Virus record (IMG/VR): IMGVR_UViG_3300010883_000003
Span: 1-64,000 of that record
Source: a virus
Length of the DNA stretch: 64,000 nucleotides
Strand: one strand, 5' to 3'
In this document: piece after piece, positions 8,285 through 18,445 of the stretch
Position numbering within the stretch: the stretch's first letter is position 1
Layout of the letters: each line of letters opens with the position of its first letter
Made by a program: the position numbers and the translations under genes
Notes under the pieces: model-generated
Told to the model about the DNA's origin: nothing
Seen by the model: the letters and a program-made list of their open reading frames with translations, nothing else
The model's database searches: none

Positions 8285-10899
8285 TGCTTTTTAAGTCTGA
8301 AAAACTACAAGATATACTAGAGTTTCCTGCGTATTCTGCAGAGATAATTGCAATGCGTGATAGTCGAAAGTCGCTAAGTCTAACAAGAACATCAACTTTA
8401 TCTGCATCTACTACCTCTTCGACAGGTACCAAGATGGTGCTGTACCAATTTGAGATTGCAATCGATGAGTTCACTGCAGTTTCCCAAGACGCTATGACAC
8501 TTCGTGCAAACGTATACAAGAAAAAGCCCGAGCCATTCAGCATAGCTGCTAGCTCTATTAAAAGCTCTGCGCAATATACTTCCACATCGAAGAATTTAGA
8601 GAAAAATGTTAGGTCACAAAAGGCCGACAATGATAGCAGGAAGATAGCTAGTAAAACTTTCGATGTGAGTAATTATATAAGCAATGATTTGGCGAATATA
8701 GCACACTCTATTTCTACAAACGCTGCTGTTGTAACATCTAGAACTCAAAAAAATAGTCTACAGGCCCGGGCATCGATTATAAAGCCTAAGAACCCGTTTT
8801 CAACTGCGCAAAAAGTAGTATTTAAACCATCCACCCCCGGTATTTTAAAGCCAGTAGGAACAGTGATAAAGAAGAAGGGATCTGGTAAACAACTAAACAC
8901 TTCTATTACACAAGGAGTAAAGGTAACAAAGCCCGTATCAAAGTCTTTTTCAAAAAGCATATTAGCAGTAAGCAAAGACCCGGCGTCGATAACGGTAGGT
9001 ACACAGACAAGCTTATCGACACTATCAAAGTCAATAAAAGCCATGGCAGCCAATCACACTTTCAGCCCGCCTACATCACTACCGGATTTACCAACATTTC
9101 GAGTATTTACTGGTAAAAAGAAAGTTTTTATTAAGATGTGGATCGAAAATGCTCCGCTTGTATCTGCTGGCTCATTCTACATCTTATTAGAGCTTGAAAA
9201 TAATGACGGAACCCGGGTTGCTCTAGCTGAAAAAGTTATTTCACATGCTAAAATATTAAACTCATTCTTAACTCCATCATTTGCCCCAAGGCTTGAAGCT
9301 CAATACGTTAAGCCTGGTACTATAACTGTAAGTTTAGAAAAGCACCCGCTTGACACGAAATGCCGCTCAATGAAAGTCTTTAGGAGACAGTCCATACCAG
9401 AAGGCAACGCGAGTACAAGCTCTGGTACAGGATGGCTAGAAGTGTTTGATTCTACAGTGGTTAATTCTGATAGTTTTGTTTTTCGTGATGTAATACCAAC
9501 CTCAAATGTTATTGTCTACAGAGCTATATCTTATGGAGAAAATCACAAACCTTCTGAGAAGTTCGAGTCCGCAGTGGTTTTACCTCCGAAAGAGTTTGAA
9601 TCTAAACAGTCTGGTTCCTTGACTGCCGTAGCAGCGTTATCAACACCTGGTACAAATTCATACGTTACTGTTAAGGTAAAAGATATTCCGTATGATGTAG
9701 TAGCAGTAATGGTACGCCGCTACAATTTAACGACTGATTCTCAATCGCAGGCTCGGTCGCGAAAAGGATCTGGATTCATATATATCGGACAAACTCCTAT
9801 ATCCCAACAAGTAACAGTCACTGAGATAGATGATGATTCTGTTGTTAGCTTATTCGACGAAACCGCAAAGGTAGGTAATAACTACCGCTACGTCCCTGTA
9901 GGCATCACTCGAATGGGCAAAGAAATTACAGGTTCTTCATTTGCATTAGAAATACCAGTATCTCCAGACCGCGCACAAGTCAGCATATCCGTGACAAATC
10001 CTGTTTTAGAAAATAATGTCGTTACCATTGCGTTATCTGGAGTATTTACTGATTTTGGATTTAGCGAGATTCGTAGGTCTCTAGCTTCAGCGCAACAAGC
10101 TGGACTGTTCTCAAATGACTTACTAGAAGATAGAAGTAAGTTCGAATCTTTAATAGGCTTCTTGGTGGAAAGAGTAAATTCAAGGACAGGTCAAGTAGAG
10201 AGTTTTGGCACTTATACAGCTGGCAAATTCTACGATAGCGATGACGTAAGGAAGCAGAAGAATATAAGCGATCTATCACCTGGTATTGAGTATACATACA
10301 TCATAACTGCGCTATTAAGCACCCCGGAAGCTCTATTTCCGCTATTAAAGAGGAAAGAAGTTGATATTCGTTCACTGGTTCCATTTGAGGCAAGTATAGC
10401 TAAGTTTAGAAATCCCTTGGCGCTGAATAAGGCCACGTTGCAATCTACCGCTCGTCAATTGGACAGATCGCTACCCAGCGCTCTAGAGCCAACTGATCCA
10501 ATAATAGCTGGTCGTACAAATATACAAGTATCTAAAGAGATCCGTATTCCAGTCAGCGTAACAGCCACAAAAGCCGTTACGGTCGAAGTTAACAGGACGT
10601 TTAACAGAGTTATATGGAGTTATGCAAACCCCGATAATATCGACCACTTTAGAATATACGTAGCTGCAGCAGGCGGTAGCGTATTAATAGACACAGTACA
10701 TTGCGACGCGTCCTCATCAACATTCTATTACAGGCATTATAATAAAGACTCTAGTATAAATTTTAGGTATGAAGTACAACCTATAGATTTATCGTATAAG
10801 GAAATGGCAAAAATTTATACTCCTACAATAAAAGCGCCAGACTTATCACATGCGTTAGGTGTTGGTGCACTTGATAACAACAAAGTTTTGAGGTTATAA
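8284..10899 (+). CDS. Large structural protein with Fn3-like segments
   Basis: An 871-aa protein. Residues 1-270 are polar, Lys/Ser-rich and probably extended. From about residue 275 there are several beta-sandwich-like stretches resembling fibronectin type III repeats: the segment with KVFRRQSIPEG near 366-375, one with VVAVMVRRYNLTTDSQ near 470-485, and a last one with WSYANPDNIDHFRIYV near 779-794. The FRR-SI element is repeated in the protein at 14584. Start ATG overlaps the upstream stop (TAATG), and the stop overlaps the next ATG in the same way. Probably a virion protein of the baseplate or fibre network; the Fn3 call is by pattern only. Confidence 0.6.
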   Translation: MLFKSEKLQDILEFPAYSAEIIAMRDSRKSLSLTRTSTLSASTTSSTGTKMVLYQFEIAIDEFTAVSQDAMTLRANVYKKKPEPFSIAASSIKSSAQYTSTSKNLEKNVRSQKADNDSRKIASKTFDVSNYISNDLANIAHSISTNAAVVTSRTQKNSLQARASIIKPKNPFSTAQKVVFKPSTPGILKPVGTVIKKKGSGKQLNTSITQGVKVTKPVSKSFSKSILAVSKDPASITVGTQTSLSTLSKSIKAMAANHTFSPPTSLPDLPTFRVFTGKKKVFIKMWIENAPLVSAGSFYILLELENNDGTRVALAEKVISHAKILNSFLTPSFAPRLEAQYVKPGTITVSLEKHPLDTKCRSMKVFRRQSIPEGNASTSSGTGWLEVFDSTVVNSDSFVFRDVIPTSNVIVYRAISYGENHKPSEKFESAVVLPPKEFESKQSGSLTAVAALSTPGTNSYVTVKVKDIPYDVVAVMVRRYNLTTDSQSQARSRKGSGFIYIGQTPISQQVTVTEIDDDSVVSLFDETAKVGNNYRYVPVGITRMGKEITGSSFALEIPVSPDRAQVSISVTNPVLENNVVTIALSGVFTDFGFSEIRRSLASAQQAGLFSNDLLEDRSKFESLIGFLVERVNSRTGQVESFGTYTAGKFYDSDDVRKQKNISDLSPGIEYTYIITALLSTPEALFPLLKRKEVDIRSLVPFEASIAKFRNPLALNKATLQSTARQLDRSLPSALEPTDPIIAGRTNIQVSKEIRIPVSVTATKAVTVEVNRTFNRVIWSYANPDNIDHFRIYVAAAGGSVLIDTVHCDASSSTFYYRHYNKDSSINFRYEVQPIDLSYKEMAKIYTPTIKAPDLSHALGVGALDNNKVLRL

Positions 10900-13800
10900 T
10901 GTCTAACTTTCTACATAAGCTTAATATCAAGGATATCTCTAAAGAAGAGTCATCCTCTAGCGAATCTTTAGAAGATCTCTTACTTGTCAACATAGCTGAC
11001 AAAAATGCCGCAGTGCTGCAAAAGCCTACGAGCACAAAAGATAGTTCCAAGTCATCAGGATCCAGTCGTAAAGGCCGCAGAGATAGACTGAAGAATAAAA
11101 GAGTTGTAAACATCTCTGGTGATGAAGATGGACCGTCTGCTGAGCAGTTAAGGCTGACTAAAGAGTACGAAGAAAAAAACAAACAAGCGCTATTACGTAG
11201 ACAACTACAGGCTAATCAAAAAAGCCAGTCTGGTTCTTCATCGGAGTTGTTCCAGTCAGCTGATCCACTGTCCAAGAATGAAACAGCGGCAGATGCCGGG
11301 ACAGAGATACTTACAGCTACAATGCGTCCAATTGTTTTGGGATCTTTTCAATACGAGCCACCGAATGCCAAAGGACACCTAACTCCAACCGGTGAGTTGA
11401 TACGCCTTAAAAGATCTACAAAGAGAATAAAGCTAGACAAGATAGTAAGACCTAGAATACAAGACGTTACATTTAAAGTCCCACAAATAGCGGATGTGTT
11501 ATCGACATACGTCAGCGCTAGGGAAGCATTCTTTAATTCACTAGCTCCATCGAATTTGTCAAACTATCACGACATTCTATCTGCATTCGGTTTAGAGCTT
11601 AATGAAAATGTATCAAACTCCGAAACTATTTATACGTTGCTAAAAGAGCTAGCACATTCTGTGAAATACGCGACTTCGAGACTTGACGAAAGTGCTGACA
11701 GACTTGTGGACGGTGATGAAAATATAGTCGGAAAAAAAGCTCCTCTAATAGAAAATTATTATGGAGCGCTTGAGCCTTGGGGCGCACCTGATAATTTTCA
11801 AAAACTAAGAGATGCTGATGTTGATGATATAGAGATATCTATAAAGTGCTTGATGTCTATTATGTCTAAAGAGACGATATATTCATATAATATAGGGAGC
11901 AAAGAACTATCTGGCCCAACGAATGTCAATCCGCATTTTATACTACAAGTTCAATTTAATAACAATTACTTGACGAACCCTCCGCCTATGCAGAATCCAG
12001 CTTTCATATCTGCTCATGGCATCGCGTTTACTTCAATAAAGCCAGATGGTGGTACGCTGACATCGACTGCAACGTCCAATTATAGTTACCCACTTGAACT
12101 AGCTCAAGTGATTAACAAAGATAAACAAACAAGGTCTGCAATCGATTTCACTAGAGAGCTAAGCAATGACTCTAGTGAACAATATCCATCCGAGGTTGCT
12201 TCAGATGCTACAATGGTGGACTCACCTTATAAAGCTATAAGTGACAGTTTCGCATCAGGAAATACCAGGTTACGTAGCTTGATCGACTCTGTAGATCTAA
12301 GCCCTGAAAGAGACATTTCTATACAGTTACTAAATACCATATTAGAAACTGTTCATATTCAAATGAAGGCCGCTGTTGGTAGTGTTAACACGTCGATAGA
12401 GTGTAACATTTTAAGAGCAGCTGCAGCGGACCATAATATATTAGGGTGGTTGCTAATATATCTCACATTTCGTTTTGAGAGAATAAATGGTGCCGGCTCC
12501 TCGGGTGATTTTTCAAAGCTTGTGACTAACAGTAAGTATCTTAGGGACTGTATTGGAACAATAGCTGGAGGCAAGGTAGAAAAAACTTTTGAAATAAGTC
12601 CTCAGAACGTTACATTAAATCCTGCCGTAGATGGTCAATCGGAGTTTACGGCTCCGTCTCAAGAAACGACTGCAACTCTGGAAACGTCTCCCGGCGCAGG
12701 AGAGACGGCCACTCTAGAAGCAAGGTTTGATGTTACTTTTGAGGGCGTTTGTGATCTATTTGCACTTGAGTTACAGAACTATTGGAGCTCCGGCGCGAAT
12801 ATACAGAATGATTTTACCACTTCTCAAAGTATAAGTGTATACCCAACTATGGTTTCATCGTGCTTAAGAAGCACTAACACTTCTAGTTCTATATTTGACT
12901 TTTTACTATCGTTTGATCAAGTACTAGAGTCTGTAATCCCTCAAGAGCAACCAGTATCTATCTTTACCGGCGAAAACAGACGAACTAGATTTTCTCAGGT
13001 ACCAAGAGAGAATATGCTGGCTATATTCTCTATGGCCACATCAAAGTTGGTTGCCTTGCTTATGACTCCCAGGTGTAATGTTATCGCCCCACCGATAGCT
13101 TCGTCTACAATCACGCAAGTAACTATGACTGCTCCCCCGGCCTACAGCGGTCAACAACAAAGCGCACGAACCTCCCGGTATAGCTATCGAGCATCGTCGC
13201 TTAGTGACGGAGTGTATAACAATAATACAATACAGCCGTCTCAATCAAATTTAGCGTTTCAGTTTTCTACGGATTATAGCTCTGTGTTACTTGATATAGA
13301 AGATTATCTTGGCTCACAAAATGATGACTTTTCTGATATAGCAGAGTCGTTTCCCGTTATTACATCTATTGGAGCTAGCCTTTTACAAGAAGAGAAGATT
13401 CTAACTGATACCGCTTCATCATTAGACACATACTTCGAAGTTGCTAATAAACAATTTGAGGCTTTACGATCATCCTTAGACATTCAGCTGCATGACGGAA
13501 CAAGTCTAAAAGAAAGAATAGCAAACGGGCTTATACCAACGCTAGACTCCGCAAAGTTGTTAAAGAGCTATTCTCACTCGTTTAATGACCCTATGATGAC
13601 TTACAACAATTCAAAAATAAAAGATAAGACAATAGGCCCACATGGCACAGACCTGATGCTGCAACATTGCTCTAATTACGATCCATTTACTAAAAAGAAG
13701 AATGCTTTCGTTATAGGAATACCTGCCGGTCTATTAGAAGAAGTCTCAAACCCTCCCGCTGAAATTCAATATATCAGAAGTAACAAGACAGATACACAAC

Positions 13801-13961
13801 CTGAGATATTTACACTCACTATACAGAAAATAGATCAAACAAACCCGAACATTGATTACGAAGACGTTAACATTAGTTTCTCTCGTAGTTTGTTTCTTGT
13901 AGGTCATGGTAGAACAAGGCAAACTGCGACCCCAAACTTTATTACTATTGATAAAAATTAA
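10899..13961 (+). CDS. Large unassigned virion-type protein, probably interrupted at 3' end
   Basis: A 1020-aa protein I do not recognise. Residues 1-130 are low complexity, with an acidic/Ser stretch then a basic one (RKGRRDRLKNKR). The rest is mixed and looks globular, with Gln/Asn-rich linkers. It ends ITIDKN at an A5 run. In the -1 frame the sequence continues without a stop as KLSAKSLSAEAVKRAFGLQV straight into the protein listed at 14039. The two are therefore best read as one polypeptide of about 1,220 residues, split by a frameshift. Start is coupled to the upstream stop by a one-base overlap. Function unknown; the neighbourhood suggests tail or baseplate. Confidence 0.6.
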   Translation: MSNFLHKLNIKDISKEESSSSESLEDLLLVNIADKNAAVLQKPTSTKDSSKSSGSSRKGRRDRLKNKRVVNISGDEDGPSAEQLRLTKEYEEKNKQALLRRQLQANQKSQSGSSSELFQSADPLSKNETAADAGTEILTATMRPIVLGSFQYEPPNAKGHLTPTGELIRLKRSTKRIKLDKIVRPRIQDVTFKVPQIADVLSTYVSAREAFFNSLAPSNLSNYHDILSAFGLELNENVSNSETIYTLLKELAHSVKYATSRLDESADRLVDGDENIVGKKAPLIENYYGALEPWGAPDNFQKLRDADVDDIEISIKCLMSIMSKETIYSYNIGSKELSGPTNVNPHFILQVQFNNNYLTNPPPMQNPAFISAHGIAFTSIKPDGGTLTSTATSNYSYPLELAQVINKDKQTRSAIDFTRELSNDSSEQYPSEVASDATMVDSPYKAISDSFASGNTRLRSLIDSVDLSPERDISIQLLNTILETVHIQMKAAVGSVNTSIECNILRAAAADHNILGWLLIYLTFRFERINGAGSSGDFSKLVTNSKYLRDCIGTIAGGKVEKTFEISPQNVTLNPAVDGQSEFTAPSQETTATLETSPGAGETATLEARFDVTFEGVCDLFALELQNYWSSGANIQNDFTTSQSISVYPTMVSSCLRSTNTSSSIFDFLLSFDQVLESVIPQEQPVSIFTGENRRTRFSQVPRENMLAIFSMATSKLVALLMTPRCNVIAPPIASSTITQVTMTAPPAYSGQQQSARTSRYSYRASSLSDGVYNNNTIQPSQSNLAFQFSTDYSSVLLDIEDYLGSQNDDFSDIAESFPVITSIGASLLQEEKILTDTASSLDTYFEVANKQFEALRSSLDIQLHDGTSLKERIANGLIPTLDSAKLLKSYSHSFNDPMMTYNNSKIKDKTIGPHGTDLMLQHCSNYDPFTKKKNAFVIGIPAGLLEEVSNPPAEIQYIRSNKTDTQPEIFTLTIQKIDQTNPNIDYEDVNISFSRSLFLVGHGRTRQTATPNFITIDKN
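13953..13957 (+). other. Frameshift site (A5 run) joining two reading frames
   Basis: The upstream frame reads ATT GAT AAA AAT TAA. One extra A, or a -1 slip, would continue it as AAA TTA AGC GCC and on into the downstream frame. That frame is open from 13955 but has no ATG, GTG or TTG before 14039. Confidence 0.5.
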
Positions 13962-14038
13962 GCGCCAAAAGCTTAAGTGCGGAAGCCGTTAAGAGAGCGT
14001 TTGGTTTACAGGTCTATAACAATCATTTATCTGATGTA

Positions 14039-14587
14039 GTGCTAAAACAGTACGCTGATGTTTTATTAGATCTAGACTTCTCTGAATCTGCTTTTCCAAT
14101 AAATCAAGGCTACGTAGCTAAATCGTTATCTAGCAAAGTTGATATATCTGCATTTAGTACAGTGGATAGTACAACAAAAGAATTTTTAAGTGGTAGTAAT
14201 TTAGCGTATGACAAGAACAGCAGAACGTTAGAGCAATTTTCATTCTATGATAAAGCGTCACAAACACTTGATACTTCATTCGTGAGTGATGACGAATACG
14301 AGTTTGCTGTAATGGACTACTTGAACTCTTATGGCTCTTTTTTCATACCTGAGGAAGAGTCTATAAAGATGGCAGATGGACTACAGTTCGAAAAAGTGTT
14401 ATGTGTGCTTATAGGTGATGATGATTTTAAACCAAACTTCTCTAGTGATGTACCGCCAGAAGTAAAGCAGCAGGTCGCCGCAGTGGACGCTGAAGAAAAA
14501 AATGTAAGTATAGGTGTTCAATCATCTAATGGCGTAGATCTCAGCACTTACAAATTCTCTATCACAATAGACGGAGCTAGGTTATGA
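14039..14587 (+). CDS. C-terminal part of split protein (frame open from 13955)
   Basis: Listed from the first canonical start, GTG 14039, which has no ribosome-binding site. The frame is open and looks coding back to 13955 (SLSAEAVKRAFGLQV, YNNHLSDVV), directly abutting the end of the 1020-aa upstream protein. Residues after the GTG begin MLKQYADVLLDLDFSES. This is therefore more likely the C-terminal 210 or so residues of the upstream gene, separated by a frameshift at an A5 run, than an independent gene. No domain is recognised. Its stop overlaps the next ATG (ATGA). Confidence 0.55.
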   Translation: MLKQYADVLLDLDFSESAFPINQGYVAKSLSSKVDISAFSTVDSTTKEFLSGSNLAYDKNSRTLEQFSFYDKASQTLDTSFVSDDEYEFAVMDYLNSYGSFFIPEEESIKMADGLQFEKVLCVLIGDDDFKPNFSSDVPPEVKQQVAAVDAEEKNVSIGVQSSNGVDLSTYKFSITIDGARL

Positions 14588-16383
14588 AATCAGTGTCGAT
14601 GCCAAGTAAGCCTATTCATTTTTTCGATGTACCAGAAGTAAATTCGTTCACTGCTGATTACAAATACAACTTCTTTATGAGCGATGAATCTATCGACGAG
14701 TCAGGTAACGAGGCCTTAAATGGGAATTTGTCTGCTAGATTTATAGATAAAGGGACCGCTGATACAACAAACTTAAATGCTAGGATCCCGCGTTACGTTA
14801 ATTTCTCTTTTTCTATTGGCGAATCTAAAAAGCCTATGTTGTCAAAAAACGCTGCGCGTGACATGCTTATGTCTAAAGAAGATATCCTGGATGCCTTTAA
14901 CAGTGGTCTGGTTGTGACGGAAGATGATGCATCTGAAAGCTTATACCATTCAATTAACATTGGCTCTAAGGGGCTAACAGGTGCCTTAGAGAACCTTATG
15001 AGACTTACGCTGAATAGATATGTAGCTAATGAATCTAGCGTGCAGCAAGCAGTCACAAAGTTTTCTGGAAAGTCTAAAGTTAACTCCAACTTCATATCAT
15101 TGATGACGCCTTCATCGCTAAATGAAAAACCACATCCTAAGCATGTGAATAAAGAGAAGCATCTTGATAGTATGAAAAAAGTAAAAAGTCAAGTGCAATT
15201 AAATAGAGCATATGCTCCTATGATAATGAGAAAGTCTATTGAGAATGGATTGACGCTACTAGATAAAGAGCTGATGACAAACTACTACAACGCCGTCTCA
15301 CGAAAGAGCGCCGATCCAGGGTTTAATGTTACGGAGGCTGAAAATATATTTGACATACCAATAGTAAGCCAAAAAAAGGTAGATTCACCAATATTCGTTT
15401 CAGAAGCAGCAGTTGTAGGCATCCTGGTAGAGAAGACTAGGGTATTTCAAGGTAAAAGATATCCGATGCCGGCAATAGTCATAGCTGGTAACAAGCCAAC
15501 CGCTGGATTCGATTCTCAAGTTGCGTATGGTCAGACGTATGAATACGTTTGTCGCACAATCGCAAAATTTAAACTGCCTGCAACAACTGATGATGGAAGA
15601 ACTTTTATACAAACTTTCTTGGTAGCATCACGACCAACAGAGCCTTCAAGTATTACGCTAACTGAAAATGTAGCGCCAGACTCTCCACAAGACATTAACT
15701 TCTATTATAAGTACGGAACTAATGACCTATACATCACTTGGTCACCACCCGTAAATCCGCAGCGTGACGTTAAGTATTACCAAATTTTTAGAAGACGATC
15801 TATCGACGAACCATTCGAGCTTATAGCAAATCTTGATTTTGATGACTCTGTCGTTAGATCAGTGCCTATTGAAACTATAGACCCTACACTGACAAAATCT
15901 TTTAGTGATATGCCGGCATCGTATATAGACCATGAATTTGACAAAACGAAGTCTTTTATTTACGCGTTGGTATCTGTGGATGCCAGACAGATCAGTTCTA
16001 CGTACTCCCCTCAAGTTAGGGTAAGCTTTGATACTTCAAAAAATAAAGTTAAGAAAGAGTATGTATGTTTTGGCGGCGCACCAAAGCAGTATCCTAACTG
16101 GACTTTAGCGGAAAACTTCTTTGTAGACTCGATGAAAGATTCATCTCATGACAAAGTGAATATTTACTTTAACCCTGAAGCTTATACTCTTATTAGAGGT
16201 AATGGAGAAGTTATCCCTGCGTTTTGTTCAACGTCGATTGATTCTTTATCGAAGTACGTTTTTCAATTTATAAATACGGACAGACTTTTAGAGCAAAAAT
16301 TTGAAGTGACAATAGATGATTCGAACTTTACAAAGAATTTTGCCGCTAGCGCAGAGGCATTAGGGAAAGATGATGATGAATAG
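14584..16383 (+). CDS. Structural protein with Fn3-like domain
   Basis: A 599-aa protein. The N-terminal 350 residues are unassigned. About residues 362-470 resemble a fibronectin type III domain: PDSPQDINFYY, then LYITWSPPVNP, then YYQIFRRRSID, ending YALVSVDARQISSTYSPQV. The FRR-SI element is shared with the 871-aa protein at 8284, which suggests a common origin. It overlaps the upstream frame by ATGA. No catalytic motif is seen. Likely a virion component, possibly in carbohydrate or protein contacts at the tail tip; this is inferred. Confidence 0.6.
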   Translation: MKSVSMPSKPIHFFDVPEVNSFTADYKYNFFMSDESIDESGNEALNGNLSARFIDKGTADTTNLNARIPRYVNFSFSIGESKKPMLSKNAARDMLMSKEDILDAFNSGLVVTEDDASESLYHSINIGSKGLTGALENLMRLTLNRYVANESSVQQAVTKFSGKSKVNSNFISLMTPSSLNEKPHPKHVNKEKHLDSMKKVKSQVQLNRAYAPMIMRKSIENGLTLLDKELMTNYYNAVSRKSADPGFNVTEAENIFDIPIVSQKKVDSPIFVSEAAVVGILVEKTRVFQGKRYPMPAIVIAGNKPTAGFDSQVAYGQTYEYVCRTIAKFKLPATTDDGRTFIQTFLVASRPTEPSSITLTENVAPDSPQDINFYYKYGTNDLYITWSPPVNPQRDVKYYQIFRRRSIDEPFELIANLDFDDSVVRSVPIETIDPTLTKSFSDMPASYIDHEFDKTKSFIYALVSVDARQISSTYSPQVRVSFDTSKNKVKKEYVCFGGAPKQYPNWTLAENFFVDSMKDSSHDKVNIYFNPEAYTLIRGNGEVIPAFCSTSIDSLSKYVFQFINTDRLLEQKFEVTIDDSNFTKNFAASAEALGKDDDE

Positions 16384-16406
16384 TTTAACGTTGTTTGCTT
16401 TACTGT

Positions 16407-16413
16407 ATATTTA
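16407..16413 (+). promoter_or_regulatory. ATATTTA motif, putative phage promoter element
   Basis: ATATTTA followed by GCAATGG, 24 nt before ATG 16437, with AGGAGG between. It sits in the first real gap (53 nt) after a run of coupled genes. Confidence 0.35.
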
Positions 16414-16436
16414 GCAATGGTTCAGGAGGAATTTAA

Positions 16437-17144
16437 ATGGGTTTCTTAGATAATAGTACAAATAATATTATAGTCGATGCGGTTCTAACAGACTACGGTC
16501 GAGAACAGCTCGCGAAGAATGATGGTAGTTTTTCTATCAAGAAGTTCGCATTTGGCGACGATGAAGTCGATTACACGATGATCGAAAAGTTCGGTAGAAC
16601 TGTCGGAAAGCAAAAGATAGAGTTAAACACTCCTGTTTTTGAAGCGCAAACAAACGAAAACTTTGCGCTCAAACATAGGCTTATAAGCTTATCAACGTCT
16701 ACGCTGTATAAGCTACCGTCTACAGGATACACATCATCCGGGCTATCTGGTAATACACTAGCCTTTAAGAAAGATGGCGCAAACGCGTCACAAACAATTG
16801 TGTTTACACAGACTTTGTCTGATGAAAATTCGATATTAACTGAGCTTCGAGATCAAACCTTTATCGTTAAATTACCGTATAGATTTCTTGAGCTTGAAGG
16901 TCGAGGCGCACCGGACCAGATAGACTCTGAAGAAATTGCAACGTATATTGTAACGAAAGATCCTCAGCCCACCGCTGCTGGTGGATCTATACTCACTCTT
17001 GTGATTAAAACTCGCTCTATATCTAATAGCGTATTTACGTTTTATGGCAACGCTGATAATAAGAGTCAAATTTCAACAACAATGACTGTTCAAGGTTTAC
17101 AGTCTGCTGTTGTAACGTCATTGTCAGCTACTATAGAGAAGTGA
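16437..17144 (+). CDS. Structural protein, LTD-GR paralogue B
   Basis: A 235-aa protein starting MGFLDNSTNNIIVDAVLTDY. LTD-GR-QLAK and the following FSIKKFAFGDDEVDY align with the start of the 313-aa protein at 7343. The remainder is Ser/Thr-rich and beta-like. A strong AGGAGG site precedes the ATG, and the next gene follows after 9 nt. This family recurs in large T4-like phages as a virion protein without a firm assignment; tail or baseplate is inferred from context. Confidence 0.65.
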   Translation: MGFLDNSTNNIIVDAVLTDYGREQLAKNDGSFSIKKFAFGDDEVDYTMIEKFGRTVGKQKIELNTPVFEAQTNENFALKHRLISLSTSTLYKLPSTGYTSSGLSGNTLAFKKDGANASQTIVFTQTLSDENSILTELRDQTFIVKLPYRFLELEGRGAPDQIDSEEIATYIVTKDPQPTAAGGSILTLVIKTRSISNSVFTFYGNADNKSQISTTMTVQGLQSAVVTSLSATIEK

Positions 17145-17153
17145 GGATAAAAA

Positions 17154-18434
17154 ATGGCCACCTTTAAAGAGATTACATCCAACGACATCACTACATCACG
17201 TTCAGTGTTAAACCAGTTAGTTGACGTCATCCAGGAAGATATATCGGGATCCGCGACCCGAAAGTCTTATCAAGCATTTGTCACTGGTGGTATTGGACCA
17301 GGCGTAACGTCTTCGCTATACCAGACGGTATTTGATCAAGACTTTTCTTTACAAACTGCAAATTCACTGTTTGATATGACTGTGGGATTGTATTCATCTG
17401 GTGATACCGTTATTTCATCGTCAAATGGATCCGTTAACGGAAAGCTATTGTTTCCGTCACAGTCGATCATGATGAGAGAAAAAGTAGATATCTATAGACA
17501 GTACGCTGCTAATCTATTAGGCGATGCTAACTCTTCATTTTCTACCCCATTCGGTTCCGCAGCCGCTGATGATACGGTGGACAACGCTGTATTCCTATCA
17601 TTTAAGCGTCTATTCACAAGAGACAAAGTCAAAAGAGAGTCATTTGCGATAAAGGTATATCCTTCGGCATCAATCATGTCCCTCGCCGCCGGCCAACCTA
17701 CCCCAGTACAGAATTTATATAACGCGAATAACTCTCCAGCACATATCTACACTGATTTTGGTTCTTCGACAAATAGACGTAGAACATTCGGTGGCGAAGT
17801 CGGTAACTTAGTCGACTCATCAGACAGTTCGAAAAATGTTGGTCTAATATTCTATGATGCCGGGACGGTTGTTCTTAACGCCGGAGGCCGCGGGACTACG
17901 CAGCAGTCAAAGAAAAGAGCATTCGACGGAGACCAGTATCTTTCAGGTGCCATCTCTGGAATGGTTTCTACTGCACCAACCAACAACACTGATGTACCTC
18001 TTGGTAAGCAAATTTTAGGTGTACCAACTGCAATCTTTTCTTCCCAGGTACCTACCGCAAGACTTGTACCTGACCTAATGGTTTCTGCTAGTATAGATGA
18101 TATTGTAGATCACATTGCTTCAACTAGATTTTCTTCTGGTTCGTTAACAGCTGCAACATTCCAGAATAACACTAATATTAACTCTACCTTACTCTTCTGT
18201 AGAGCTCAAGCAAGCGAGTTTAATTATTCTTCTAACCCAACGTATACTAATTCGTCAAACAGGATAAGAGTTATAGAAGAAGGTCAAGAAGACACCCAAC
18301 GGTCATTCACATATATCACGACCGTTGGACTATATGATGTAAACGATAACCTGTTAGCCGTTGCGAAACTCTCTAGACCAATAGAAAAGAATGATGAGAA
18401 GGACCTGACTGTTCGCGTACGGCTTGATTTTTAG
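17154..18434 (+). CDS. Structural protein with LDF-type C-terminus (A)
   Basis: A 426-aa protein, polar and beta-rich, with GGIGPGVTSSLYQTVFDQDF near residues 45-64. The last 50 residues (TYITTVGLYDVNDNLLAVAK ... VRVRLDF) match the end of the next protein (SYITNVNLLDENLNI ... IRIKLDF). The shared C-terminal domain suggests both attach to the same virion site. GAGGAT precedes the ATG. No enzyme motif is seen. Probably a baseplate or fibre-associated component. Confidence 0.6.
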   Translation: MATFKEITSNDITTSRSVLNQLVDVIQEDISGSATRKSYQAFVTGGIGPGVTSSLYQTVFDQDFSLQTANSLFDMTVGLYSSGDTVISSSNGSVNGKLLFPSQSIMMREKVDIYRQYAANLLGDANSSFSTPFGSAAADDTVDNAVFLSFKRLFTRDKVKRESFAIKVYPSASIMSLAAGQPTPVQNLYNANNSPAHIYTDFGSSTNRRRTFGGEVGNLVDSSDSSKNVGLIFYDAGTVVLNAGGRGTTQQSKKRAFDGDQYLSGAISGMVSTAPTNNTDVPLGKQILGVPTAIFSSQVPTARLVPDLMVSASIDDIVDHIASTRFSSGSLTAATFQNNTNINSTLLFCRAQASEFNYSSNPTYTNSSNRIRVIEEGQEDTQRSFTYITTVGLYDVNDNLLAVAKLSRPIEKNDEKDLTVRVRLDF

Positions 18435-18445
18435 TGGGGGTCTAA

